From: Bacillus sp. FJAT-27445
GTDB lineage: Bacteria; Bacillota; Bacilli; Bacillales; Cytobacillaceae
Assembly (NCBI RefSeq): GCF_001510665.1
Contig: NZ_LMTI01000005.1
Coordinates: 356,583 to 420,582 of the forward strand
DNA length: 64,000 nucleotides
Direction: 5' to 3'
This document shows, piece after piece, positions 32,865 to 40,965 of this stretch (positions are counted from its first letter, which is position 1; every line of letters begins with the position of its first letter). Below the pieces are notes generated by a model. The model was not told where the DNA came from. It saw only the letters and a program-made list of their open reading frames with translations, and made no database searches. Made by a program: the position numbers and the translations under genes.

Positions 32865-33923
32865 CTAGTTTGCAACTTTTTGTTTACTTTCCTTGCTTGT
32901 TTCCCTGCGGACAATCGGAGCGACCTGTGTTGCTAACAGCTCAATCCCCTCCGCGACCTTTTTGAACGGCAGGCCGCCAATATCAATCTGCGCCATGAAA
33001 CGCGTGTGGCCAAACAATTCGTATTGGTAAAGTATTTTTTCGACAATCTGCTGCGGGCTGCCGACGAACAACGCTGTATCCGCGCCAGCCATACGATCGA
33101 AGTCTGCCCTTGAGATGGTGCCGCTCATCCCGCGCTGGCGATTTACATAAGACCAATAATTTGAGTAATAAGGATAATATTCATCCTTTGCCTGCTGGGT
33201 CGTTTTCGCAAGGTAGCCATGCCCAGTAATTCCGACCTGCAGCTTTTCGGCAGGGTGGCCGGCTTCGATTCCAGCCTTGCGGTATTGATCGACCAGCGGC
33301 TTGAATCGTTCCGGCTTCCCGCCAAGGATGGCTATAGCCATTCCAACTCCCAGTCTGCCGGCACGGGCTGCACTATCAGGCGAGCCGCCGACGCCAACCC
33401 AGATTGGCAGTTCCTCCTGAAGAGGGCGGGGGGCAATTTCAGCATTCCTCAATGGTGAACGAAATTGGCCGTTCCACGTAACACGTTCGTTCTTAACCAA
33501 TTTTAAAAACAACTCAATATGTTCAGTGAACAAGGCGTCATAATCGTTCGTGTCATATCCAAACAGAGGGAAGGACTCGATAAATGCTCCACGGCCGGAA
33601 ATGATTTCGGCACGGCCATCGGACACAAGATCCAAGGTTGCGAAATCCTCGAACAGACGAACCGGGTCGACCGTGCTTAAAACGGTCGTTGCGCTAGTCA
33701 GCTTGATCCGGCTGGTTACCTGGGCAATTGCAGCCAGGACAACTGGGATTGATGAAACCGCATAGTCCAGCCGATGATGCTCACCGACTCCAAATAGATC
33801 AAGCCCCGCATCCTCGGCGAGTTTTGCTGCTTCGATAATATCCTTAATCCTTTGATGGGCGCTAACGGTTTTGCCGCTAAAAGGCTCAGGGCCAATATCC
33901 CCTAATGTATAAAGTCCGATTTC
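32865..33923 (-). CDS. LLM-class flavin-dependent oxidoreductase
   Basis: A 352-residue TIM-barrel protein of the luciferase-like monooxygenase class. GGAGGGAGGG sits ~9 nt before the ATG at 33923. Family blocks are GLDLFGVGEHHR (residues ~42-53), ISGRGAFIESFPLFGYD, PIWVGVGGSPDSAARAGRLG and a C-terminal FMAQIDIGGLP. Such enzymes oxidise organic substrates with reduced flavin and O2. Second gene of an operon with a VOC protein and an FMN reductase, divergent from an HxlR regulator. Substrate unknown. Confidence 0.88.
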   Translation of the reverse strand, partial: EIGLYTLGDIGPEPFSGKTVSAHQRIKDIIEAAKLAEDAGLDLFGVGEHHRLDYAVSSIPVVLAAIAQVTSRIKLTSATTVLSTVDPVRLFEDFATLDLVSDGRAEIISGRGAFIESFPLFGYDTNDYDALFTEHIELFLKLVKNERVTWNGQFRSPLRNAEIAPRPLQEELPIWVGVGGSPDSAARAGRLGVGMAIAILGGKPERFKPLVDQYRKAGIEAGHPAEKLQVGITGHGYLAKTTQQAKDEYYPYYSNYWSYVNRQRGMSGTISRADFDRMAGADTALFVGSPQQIVEKILYQYELFGHTRFMAQIDIGGLPFKKVAEGIELLATQVAPIVRRETSKESKQKVAN

Positions 33924-33964
33924 CATCACTGGTTTTCCCTCCCTCCGTATAAAATTCTTCAAAA

Positions 33965-34810
33965 TCAAGCCACCAGGATAATTCGATTCCCCGAAGGATC
34001 CTCGGTTACGAAAACGCCATCTTCTTCAGTGACATCCGCGCCAATCGCCTTCAAATTCGCCACAACGGCAGCCCTTGACTCATCGTCCGGAAGCACCAAC
34101 GTAAAGGACTCAAGTCCAGCACTTTTTTTACCAGGCCGGGGAGCTCCAATGCCGTTCCACGTATTCAATCCAATATGGTGATGGTATTTCGCTGTGGAAA
34201 TAAAGAGTGCCTGGCTTCCGTAACGATTCACAACTTCAAATCCTAAGCCTTTTGTATAAAACTCTTCAACTTTTCTCAGCTCTGCTACATGCAAATGGAT
34301 ATGGCCCATCACTGTTTCAGCAGGGAGGCCTTCCCACTTGGCGATTCCTCCGGAGAGAAGGCCGGCGAAATCCAATGGGTCAACAGCCATGTCGACTTCA
34401 GGCCCAGACCATTTCCACTCGGAAGGATCACGGTCAATATAAATCTCGATTCCATTCCCATCCGGGTCGGATAAGTAAAGAGCTTCACTGACGAGATGAT
34501 CCGATGAACCAATTCGCTGGCCAATGTTCATAAAATGGCTCACGATACTGGCCAGGTCGGAGCGTTTTGGCAGCAAAAGGGCAAAGTGATAAAGCCCGGT
34601 CGTACCAGCCTGATTCGGTCCGACAGCTTCAGGCTGCTCTATTGTTAAAAGAACAGTCTTCCCATCAGCAGTAAGGTTCGCTTTTCGTTCATACTGATTC
34701 AAAACTGTAAAGCCAATGACTTCCTTATAAAAAGAAATGGACCGATTTAAATCCTGCACCTTCAAATTTACCTGCCCAACAAATGTTGCTGGCTCACGAT
34801 GAAAATTCAT
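33965..34810 (-). CDS. Two-domain VOC dioxygenase/glyoxalase (CatE/YfiE-like)
   Basis: Encodes 281 residues from ATG at 34810, with GGAGGTG 6 nt upstream; an earlier in-frame GTG is part of that ribosome binding site. Two VOC modules are visible: VGQVNLKVQDLNRSISFYKEVIGF near the N-terminus and GHIHLHVAELRKVEEFYTKGLGF near residue 170. Metal ligands are likely His in YHFALL/HIHLHV and Glu in GNGIEIYIDR. Relatives include catechol-2,3-dioxygenase. First gene of the operon under the HxlR-type intergenic region. Confidence 0.85.
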   Translation of the reverse strand: MNFHREPATFVGQVNLKVQDLNRSISFYKEVIGFTVLNQYERKANLTADGKTVLLTIEQPEAVGPNQAGTTGLYHFALLLPKRSDLASIVSHFMNIGQRIGSSDHLVSEALYLSDPDGNGIEIYIDRDPSEWKWSGPEVDMAVDPLDFAGLLSGGIAKWEGLPAETVMGHIHLHVAELRKVEEFYTKGLGFEVVNRYGSQALFISTAKYHHHIGLNTWNGIGAPRPGKKSAGLESFTLVLPDDESRAAVVANLKAIGADVTEEDGVFVTEDPSGNRIILVA

Positions 34811-34844
34811 AAACGTCACCTCCGTTGTTTGTTTTATTAGTAAG

Positions 34845-34861
34845 TTACTTTATGTAAGTAA
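34845..34861. promoter_or_regulatory. Putative HxlR operator in divergent intergenic region
   Basis: TTACTT-TATGT-AAGTAA is a perfect 6-bp inverted repeat with 5-bp spacer, between the HxlR gene and the operon it faces. A half-site AAGTAA recurs at 34908-34913. Its place fits regulation of the oxidoreductase operon and possibly autoregulation. Confidence 0.5.
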
Positions 34862-34962
34862 TTATATTTTTATAATCTCATTACGTCAAGTAGGTAAAAT
34901 TATAAAAAGTAATTTAATATTTTTTAAAAATGGGTATAATGGGATGTAAGGAGCTGATCAAG

Positions 34963-35271
34963 TTGGATAAATCTATTTGCCCTAGATTCGAAAAAGCCAT
35001 GGGTTTGCTGAGCCAGAGATGGACTGGACTGATCATTTACCAGCTCCTATCGGGTCCGCAGCGTTTCTGTGCCATTGAATCTTCCATCGGTATTAGCGGG
35101 AGGGTGCTTTCCGAGAGGTTAAAGGACTTGGAGAATGAAGGAATCTTAAAGCGCGTAGTCTATCCTGAAACTCCGGTTCGCATAGAGTACTCCCTGACCG
35201 ACAAAGGCAAGGCGTTGGAACAGCTAATGAAAGACATTGAACAATGGTCACAAAACTGGCTGAAAGCATAA
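34963..35271 (+). CDS. HxlR-family winged-helix transcriptional regulator
   Basis: Encodes 102 residues from TTG at 34963, with AAGGAG 9 nt upstream; an earlier in-frame ATG lacks a site. The HxlR pattern is clear: DKSICPRFEKAMGLLSQRW, IIYQLLSGPQRFCAIESSI, SGRVLSERLKDLENEGI and the wing VRIEYSLTDKGKAL. The first Cys in ICPRFE is the conserved N-terminal Cys that senses thiol-reactive compounds in HypR/YodB-type relatives. It is divergent from the VOC/LLM/FMN-reductase operon and likely controls it in response to electrophiles or quinones. Confidence 0.9.
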   Translation: MDKSICPRFEKAMGLLSQRWTGLIIYQLLSGPQRFCAIESSIGISGRVLSERLKDLENEGILKRVVYPETPVRIEYSLTDKGKALEQLMKDIEQWSQNWLKA

Positions 35272-35296
35272 TAACAGTTATTTCATAATGATAAAA

Positions 35297-35345
35297 AGGA
35301 TACAAACAGGGAGTTGTTGATTGTCCCAGTTTGTATCCTATTTTG
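35297..35345 (+). terminator. Intrinsic terminator
   Basis: AGGATACAAAC pairs with GTTTGTATCCT around a loop containing a secondary GGGA/TCCC pairing, followed by ATTTTGT. It ends the HxlR gene. Between here and 35795 no gene is seen; the stretch holds repeat locus C and a promoter region. Confidence 0.7.
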
Positions 35346-35500
35346 TCGTTCAGCGTGAATGTCATTACGAAAATAAGACAGAAAACGCAGCTTGATGTGT
35401 CGTTGATAATCAGGCTGAAAATTTAGTTGTCAGCAGAATCTTTTATACCGAAGAGCTGATAATCGAACTTTTTGGTTACAGATACCCGAACCAGCCCCTT

Positions 35501-35593
35501 AAAGACAGATTCATTATGAGACCTTCCTCCAATCGGTTAATAGAGAGGTTCTATAGACCAATTCATCATGAAAACTGCTTCCAACCGGTCTAT
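35501..35593. repeat. Doublet of 41-bp palindromic-ended repeats (locus C, 52-bp period)
   Basis: Unit 1 (35501-35541) starts AAAGACAGATTCAT and contains AATCGGTT; unit 2 (35553-35593) starts ATAGACCAATTCATCATG and ends CCAACCGGTCTAT. Starts are 52 bp apart as in loci A and B. Unit 1 is the more decayed. It lies in the ~450-bp gene-free stretch upstream of the VanW lipoprotein gene. Confidence 0.65.
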
Positions 35594-35794
35594 GCCACTC
35601 CGGAACCTGTCCAGAAAGCCCCCCTAGAAATCTAATATAAGATCACTAGTAATAGGAGTTTCTTTTATTTTATCAGCAGGCTGTCTTTTTACTTTTTTTG
35701 TAAAAATAACAGGAATACCTCTATAAAGAACAGAATATAATACCTAAGTGATTTTTTTGATAATAAATCAACTATCCGATTTGGGGGAAGAAGT

Positions 35795-36802
35795 TTGAAG
35801 CTAACAGGAAGAGTTTCAGTATTTTTGTTTTGCATTTTCATAGGTTTGGCAGGATGCTCTGAACTGGTTAATGGGGGTAAAAAAACAGAGCCGAAGATAG
35901 AGGAATCGGCAGTCAGGCCAGCAACACCAAAAGTGGAAGAGCCTGCAAGAAAACCTTCGCCGGAGAAACCCGCGGCCGCAGTTGTTTATATAAAAGATCC
36001 AGCAATAAGCAATGCTATCTATGCGTTTATCCCAAAGGACATGGGATACGGCACCAACAACGAGCTTTACAAAAAGGAGCTTGAAAAATTGGCGCGGGAA
36101 TTGGCGGCGGGGAAAGATGATCAGCCCGGATACGATCGGCGTGGCTCTCTCGACCGGATTGACTCCAACGGGAACATTATTAAAGGTGAACAGCGGGTGA
36201 TTCTTGAAGAGGCCGAACTGGTGGAGAAAGTGCTGGCGGTTTCTAAAGAAGGCGGGGATGTTGTATTGCCTGTTTACACAACGGAAAGCATGTATGCGGC
36301 CGAGGATGCAGCAAATTTAGCTGAAGAACTGGTTGCTTCGTATACAACCAAGTTTGACAGCTCGGTTGCCGGCAGAGCGAAAAATATTGAGCTGTCCGCG
36401 CAAGCAATCAACAATGTAATTGTCGGGGAAGGGGATATCTTTTCTTTTAACACGATGGTTGGCCCAAGCGACGGGGCGCATGGCTATCAGCCTGCAAAGG
36501 AAATCGTAAACAAAAAACTGGTCATGGGAATCGGCGGAGGCATTTGCCAAACATCCTCCACCCTCTTTAACGCAGTCGACCAGCTGGGAGTCGAGTACGT
36601 GGAAAAGCATAATCACTCCTTAAGCGTCGGGTATGTCCCGGCGGGGAGGGATGCGACTGTTTCTTACGGAGGCCCTGATTTCCGGTTTAAAAACACAAGC
36701 GGCGCCCCGTTCGTTATCAAGGCCATTTTCGGCAAGGGCACTTTGACTGTGGAAGTCAGGACTACAAATAAGTTTAAGAATACTATTAAAAAACGTATCT
36801 AG
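35795..36802 (+). CDS. VanW-family lipoprotein
   Basis: A 335-residue surface lipoprotein. The lipobox is GLAGC (Cys at about residue 21), followed by a Pro/Glu/Lys-rich linker (residues ~28-62), a helical middle, and a C-terminal VanW domain with SFNTMVGPSDGAHGY, GIGGGICQTSSTLFNAV and RDATVSYGGPDFRFKN. VanW domains are found in vancomycin-resistance loci and in many Bacillaceae surface proteins; no catalytic role is established. GGGGGAAGAAG precedes the TTG/ATG start region (start taken at 35795). No van genes are nearby, so this is not evidence of glycopeptide resistance. Confidence 0.85.
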   Translation: MKLTGRVSVFLFCIFIGLAGCSELVNGGKKTEPKIEESAVRPATPKVEEPARKPSPEKPAAAVVYIKDPAISNAIYAFIPKDMGYGTNNELYKKELEKLARELAAGKDDQPGYDRRGSLDRIDSNGNIIKGEQRVILEEAELVEKVLAVSKEGGDVVLPVYTTESMYAAEDAANLAEELVASYTTKFDSSVAGRAKNIELSAQAINNVIVGEGDIFSFNTMVGPSDGAHGYQPAKEIVNKKLVMGIGGGICQTSSTLFNAVDQLGVEYVEKHNHSLSVGYVPAGRDATVSYGGPDFRFKNTSGAPFVIKAIFGKGTLTVEVRTTNKFKNTIKKRI

Positions 36803-36819
36803 TCCCTTGCTATATCCGC

Positions 36820-36849
36820 TATCCATTTTGGGAAAGTGGATATTTTTTT
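36820..36849 (+). terminator. Weak intrinsic terminator
   Basis: TATCCA / TGGATA with an 11-nt loop followed by seven T, after the VanW gene. Confidence 0.5.
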
Positions 36850-36978
36850 GCGTGGAAAAAGCCTGAATATAAATTATCGCTATTATACAACCCTAACTGA
36901 AATGTTAAAATGAGGAAAAGGGTGTTTGTGGCTTGTATTCTATTATTAATCAATATACTAGGTGAGGGAGGGTGTCTA

Positions 36979-37275
36979 ATGAGAGTTTTATTGGAATTAA
37001 TACGAATCATTTTGATATTTGGACTTTTAGGAGGTATTTTCTCTTCCGTTCTAAACTATTTCTACAAATCATTAGGTGTAACCCAATATGAATGGTTTGG
37101 TTCCTTGGCTATTTTGTTATTGTTGTTTGTTGCTTATAGGAATAAATGGCAATTTAAAGGTTGGTATAAGGGGAAAGGGAGAGAAATGCTGCCTCGAAAA
37201 ACCACTCATTTTCTAATATCTTTCTCTGTCTTGTTATTAATTTTCCCACCAATTGTTGTCTACTTTTTACGGTAA
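36979..37275 (+). CDS. Small membrane protein, 98 aa, unknown
   Basis: ATG at 36979 has GGAGGG 6 nt upstream; an ATG 69 nt earlier in frame lacks a good site and would add another hydrophobic stretch. Three transmembrane helices are predicted: IRIILIFGLLGGIFSSVL, WFGSLAILLLLFVAY and FLISFSVLLLIFPPIVVYFL, separated by a basic loop (RNKWQFKGWYKGKGRE). No family recognised. AT-rich and apparently monocistronic. Confidence 0.65.
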   Translation: MRVLLELIRIILIFGLLGGIFSSVLNYFYKSLGVTQYEWFGSLAILLLLFVAYRNKWQFKGWYKGKGREMLPRKTTHFLISFSVLLLIFPPIVVYFLR

Positions 37276-37374
37276 ATTACGATATGTTAAGGGAAACCTA
37301 CTAAGTAGATCCCCCTAAATTTTTACGGAAATATAACATTTTCAACAGAGCGCAAATTTTAAGATGCCCTTAGG

Positions 37375-38097
37375 TTACCTGCACGTATTCACACGATCCA
37401 AATCGTATAGATCATTAATGCCGAACTGGTCAAATCTCTCGGTAAGCTCGTCAATGCCATGGTCCATCTTAAATTGCATCTCCTCAAGATAGATAGGGAA
37501 CACATTGTAAATATTGATTAGTTTGTCTTCCCTTACTTTTAGCCGGAAAAATTCACTATCCACAATCGTTGGCGGAATCAGCAGGGAGGCACAGAGCTTC
37601 GTACCATCGATAAATGGCTCAATCGGGTTTCCGTTTTGCAATGTGTGGCCGTAAGCAAGCCATGTCTTATACTCATGAGGGAAGCGGGCCAGGAACTTCA
37701 TATTCCCGATCGGCCAGTAATTCCGTTCATCCTTGAATCCCTCTTCGGATACATCGAACTCCTCTGGCAAAAAGCAAGCGAGTTCTGCGTATTTCCAGGC
37801 TTCCGCGCCATCCGGCACAGTCATCGCTAGGTCGCTCATTCCATGTGTGATCATCGTATGGTAGGGCCGCTCTTTTGTAGGAGCTACATGGTAAACATCC
37901 ACATGGACGATATTCGAGATTACTTCATGAAACACCATATTGATTTTCCCTATGTGTTTTTCAATATGCTCCTCAAATTTCTCCTTCGCTTCCGCATCAA
38001 AATCCCTTACTCCCTCGAACTTTGTTGCCACCGAATCGTACTTGTACACTGGCGCCCCGGATTTCGAAACCTTCTGCTTCTTCTTAAAAAACCACAC
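37375..38097 (-). CDS. Suppressor-of-fused (SUFU) domain protein
   Basis: Encodes 240 residues from GTG at 38097, preceded by AAGGGGGCA at 6 nt; an earlier in-frame ATG lacks a site. The SUFU-fold blocks are HVDVYHVAPTKERPYHTMIT, HGMSDLAMTVP and YAELACFLPEEFD (about residues 88-135 combined), then a conserved YKTWLAYGHTL segment. Bacterial SUFU proteins are often immunity proteins for polymorphic toxins or stand-alone proteins of unknown role. No toxin gene adjoins it, so the role is open. Confidence 0.82.
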   Translation of the reverse strand: MWFFKKKQKVSKSGAPVYKYDSVATKFEGVRDFDAEAKEKFEEHIEKHIGKINMVFHEVISNIVHVDVYHVAPTKERPYHTMITHGMSDLAMTVPDGAEAWKYAELACFLPEEFDVSEEGFKDERNYWPIGNMKFLARFPHEYKTWLAYGHTLQNGNPIEPFIDGTKLCASLLIPPTIVDSEFFRLKVREDKLINIYNVFPIYLEEMQFKMDHGIDELTERFDQFGINDLYDLDRVNTCR

Positions 38098-38224
38098 ACT
38101 TATTGCCCCCTTAACATTATTTGTATATAGATATTTCTCCGGCGCTTTTCTGAAATCCTGCAAACCTGCAGGGGAGAAAAGGCGTTTATTTTTGTAAAAC
38201 TACATGATTTAAATAAACTAATAA

Positions 38225-38239
38225 AATTTTCATATAATT
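38225..38239. promoter_or_regulatory. Possible CodY box upstream of the lrp-dpp region
   Basis: The 15 bases AATTTTCATATAATT match the CodY consensus AATTTTCWGAAAATT at all but two positions. The site lies 160 bp before the Lrp gene. dpp operons are CodY-repressed in Bacillus subtilis, so the position is sensible. In an AT-rich region a chance match is possible. Confidence 0.35.
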
Positions 38240-38398
38240 CTTGCTTTTTGAAAATTCTTTTAATATAATTCACTTTAATTCCTGAAAACGTAACTTAAAA
38301 ACAGATACACTACTCAATATGATATTTCGCTTAAAATAAAATACTGAATTAGGAATTAAAATAGGAAAAAAGTATCGAATGCGAAATGGGGACTGGGT

Positions 38399-38845
38399 AT
38401 GAAGTATGAAGTTGATGAACTGGATAGAGGCATAATCAAACATTTGGCAAGAGATGGGCGAATGTCATTTACAGAAATAGCGGCAGCATTACATGTGACC
38501 GAAAAGACAGTTCGCCTGCGTTACAAAAACCTGCTTGATAACGGGATTATGGGAGTATTCGGGGTCGTCAACCCTGTTGCCATCGGAGTAAAGGCAGGGG
38601 CGATTATCCAATTGAAAGTACTGCCTCAAAGAGTGAAGGAAGCAATAGAAGAACTCAAAAAGTTCCGGGAAATCCGCTACATAACCATGACTTCGGGCCC
38701 GTATTCAATTTTGGTACAAATTGCAGTCCCAACCCAGGATGACATTACGGGAACCCTTTTAAAAATTAATGAACTGACTTGCATCACTGAAATGAATTCA
38801 ATCATTCAGCTCGAAGTGTTCAAGAATTCGTACGAATACTATTAA
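38399..38845 (+). CDS. Lrp/AsnC-family transcriptional regulator
   Basis: A 148-residue Lrp-type protein. The N-terminal helix-turn-helix reads LDRGIIKHLARDGRMSFTEIAAALHVTEKTVRLRYKNL in continuous blocks over residues ~8-45; the C-terminal RAM/ligand domain contains IRYITMTSGPYSILVQIAV and ends ITEMNSIIQLEVFKNSYEY. It binds amino acids or short peptides to control metabolism genes. The M42 aminopeptidase gene starts 15 bp downstream, followed by dppA and the dpp transporter, so it probably regulates peptide use. Confidence 0.9.
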   Translation: MKYEVDELDRGIIKHLARDGRMSFTEIAAALHVTEKTVRLRYKNLLDNGIMGVFGVVNPVAIGVKAGAIIQLKVLPQRVKEAIEELKKFREIRYITMTSGPYSILVQIAVPTQDDITGTLLKINELTCITEMNSIIQLEVFKNSYEYY

Positions 38846-38859
38846 GGAGGCGGGGGACG

Positions 38860-39921
38860 TTGATTGAACTGTTAAAAACACTGACAAGCTTATCCGGGCC
38901 CTGCGGTTATGAGCATTCAGTATCCTACTTCCTAAAAGAATACCTGCAGGACAGGACAGACGAGGTTCAAATAGATCCAATCGGCAACGTAATTGCCAGG
39001 AAAAAAGGTACAGGGCCTGGCCCCACTGTGATTCTGACTGCCCACATTGACGAAATCGGCTTTATCGTCAAAAAAATCGAACAGAACGGATTATTACGGT
39101 TCGAGAAGCTTGGCGGGAATGATGACCGGATACTATTGGCCCAGCCTGTAAAGGTGATGGGGGACGAGGGATTGTTATCCGGCATCATCGGGACCATGTC
39201 CGCTCACTACGTGAAGTTTGATGATGCATCAACAGTGAGAAGGCACAGCCAGCTATACATAGATATTGGTGCTTCTTCAAAAGAGGAAGCAGAGCAAATG
39301 GGCGTGGAAATCGGAACGCCGATTACCTGGGGAACAGAGCTCGTCGTTTTCGGGCCGGAACATTCCCCGAAGGTTCGGGCCAAATCGCTTGACGACCGGG
39401 CGGGCTGCGCAGTCCTCCTCCAGGCGCTGGAAGAAGTACAAGATGAGGCGTTTGCCGGGGAGCTCATATTCCTTTTTGCCGTCCAGGAAGAAGTGGGCTT
39501 AAGAGGAGCAAAAACAGCTTCGGAACATCTTCGCGCCGATGCAGCGATCGCCGTTGATACAACGGCTGTCAGTGATACTCCGGAAGAAACAATGGACCAG
39601 AGCCTCGGACTCGGACGGGGAACCGGAATCAAAGTGATGGATTTCAGCCTCATCGTCCATAAGACGATGAAAGATTCGCTTGTAAAACTGGCAAAAGAGC
39701 AGAACATCCCATATCAGCTTGAAGTATTCCCAGGAATCGGCACAGATGGCGGAGCCGTCAACTATGCGAACAAGGGAATTCCTACCGGCGTACTCTCTAT
39801 CCCATCAAGATACGCCCACTCACCGGTAGAAGTCATTGACCTAAAAGACCTCGAAGCCACAAAGGATTTGCTCAAAGCATTTATCCTAAGCCTAAAAGAA
39901 AATCAGAAATTTGAATTTTAA
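38860..39921 (+). CDS. M42-family metallopeptidase (glutamyl/deblocking aminopeptidase type)
   Basis: A 353-residue cytosolic aminopeptidase. Start TTG with GGAGGCGGGGG 5 nt upstream. Di-metal ligands are visible in order: TAHIDEIGF (His, ~residue 62), AKSLDDRAGC (bridging Asp), VQEEVGLRGA (catalytic Glu and ligand Glu), AVDTT (Asp) and YAHSPVE (His). M42 enzymes form dodecameric shells that trim N-terminal residues from peptides. Placed between an Lrp gene and dppA/dpp genes, it likely degrades imported peptides. Confidence 0.92.
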   Translation: MIELLKTLTSLSGPCGYEHSVSYFLKEYLQDRTDEVQIDPIGNVIARKKGTGPGPTVILTAHIDEIGFIVKKIEQNGLLRFEKLGGNDDRILLAQPVKVMGDEGLLSGIIGTMSAHYVKFDDASTVRRHSQLYIDIGASSKEEAEQMGVEIGTPITWGTELVVFGPEHSPKVRAKSLDDRAGCAVLLQALEEVQDEAFAGELIFLFAVQEEVGLRGAKTASEHLRADAAIAVDTTAVSDTPEETMDQSLGLGRGTGIKVMDFSLIVHKTMKDSLVKLAKEQNIPYQLEVFPGIGTDGGAVNYANKGIPTGVLSIPSRYAHSPVEVIDLKDLEATKDLLKAFILSLKENQKFEF

Positions 39922-39995
39922 TAAGTAAAGAGAGCAGCCAAAGGCCCTCTCACTACATAATAATTTTAAAATATTCGAATTACGGGGGAGAAAAA

Positions 39996-40847
39996 ATGAA
40001 AATCTTTATTTCGGCAGACATGGAAGGCATTTCTGGAGTCGCAACAAATCAGCAACTAAAAACACCATCGGAATACCAGCGTTTCCGCAAATTGATGACA
40101 GCGGATGTAAATGCCGCAATTGAAGGGGCATTTAACGGTGGAGCGACCGAGGTCGTTGTCGCGGATGGACACGGAAACATGTCGAACATCATCATCGAAG
40201 AGCTCGACCCACGAGCCCGCCTCGTTTCCGGAAACAACAGGGTAATGTGCCAGCTGGAGGGGCTTGATGAATCATTCGATGGAATCATGTTTGTCGGTCA
40301 TCATGGCCGTGAAGGCGGCTCCGATGTAGCCGTAATTAGCCATACGCTGGCCGGGATTTGCGTCGAAGAAATGAAAATAAACGGCAAAGTTGTCGGCGAA
40401 ACAGAAATGAATTCCTTTGTAGCCGGTTCACTGGGTGTCCCGCCGTTGTTCATCAGCGGTGATGACGCTTATGTGAAGGAAGTGCAGGAAACCCTGCCGG
40501 AAGTAGAAGGAGCCGTAACGAAAAGGGCTGTGGACCGATTCGCTGCAGAGCTACTCCATCCTGAAGTGGCACGCAAGGAAATCCGTGAGAAAGCCGAAGT
40601 GGCTGTTAAAAAAGCGAAGCAGGCAAATCCTCTTACGCTTGGCGAAGGCCCAGTCACATTCGACTTGAAATTCAAAGGATCTCAGCAGGCCAAAATGACA
40701 ACGACCCTGCCAACCGTCGAACTGACGGGACCAAAGAGCATCCGGTTTACATGCGATGACATGGTCACTGCCTACAAGCATATGTGGGGCTGCGTCATCA
40801 TCGCGATGACAGCAACAAATGGCGTACTTGGATCGGTGAATGCTTAA
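39996..40847 (+). CDS. dppA: D-aminopeptidase DppA (M55 family)
   Basis: A 283-residue peptidase of family M55. Zinc ligands typical of DppA are visible: ISADMEGISGV (Asp8 and Glu10), VVADGHGNM (His60), MFVGHHGREG (His near 104) and the Glu in GETEMNSFVAG near 133. In this protein the usual GYHA is GHHG. It cleaves D-amino-acid dipeptides such as D-Ala-D-Ala, important for recycling wall peptides. GGGGGAGAAAA precedes the ATG. In Bacillus subtilis dppA heads the dppABCDE operon, and the same order holds here. Confidence 0.92.
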   Translation: MKIFISADMEGISGVATNQQLKTPSEYQRFRKLMTADVNAAIEGAFNGGATEVVVADGHGNMSNIIIEELDPRARLVSGNNRVMCQLEGLDESFDGIMFVGHHGREGGSDVAVISHTLAGICVEEMKINGKVVGETEMNSFVAGSLGVPPLFISGDDAYVKEVQETLPEVEGAVTKRAVDRFAAELLHPEVARKEIREKAEVAVKKAKQANPLTLGEGPVTFDLKFKGSQQAKMTTTLPTVELTGPKSIRFTCDDMVTAYKHMWGCVIIAMTATNGVLGSVNA

Positions 40848-40965
40848 GTAGTTTAATAGAGAAACGCTTTAATTTAAAAAAGCAAATCTTCTTTTTTGGA
40901 AGAATCGCCATCAATTGATAGAGAATCGTCCGCAATAACCAATACATGTAGCGAGGTGAATGGAG

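Noticed and set aside
35795-36802. Glycopeptide resistance gene (because of the VanW domain)
   Set aside because: No vanHAX or VanRS genes nearby; VanW domains are common in Bacillaceae surface proteins.
37375-38097. Immunity gene of a polymorphic toxin system (SUFU domain)
   Set aside because: No toxin gene or secretion-associated neighbour is present; the domain alone is not enough.
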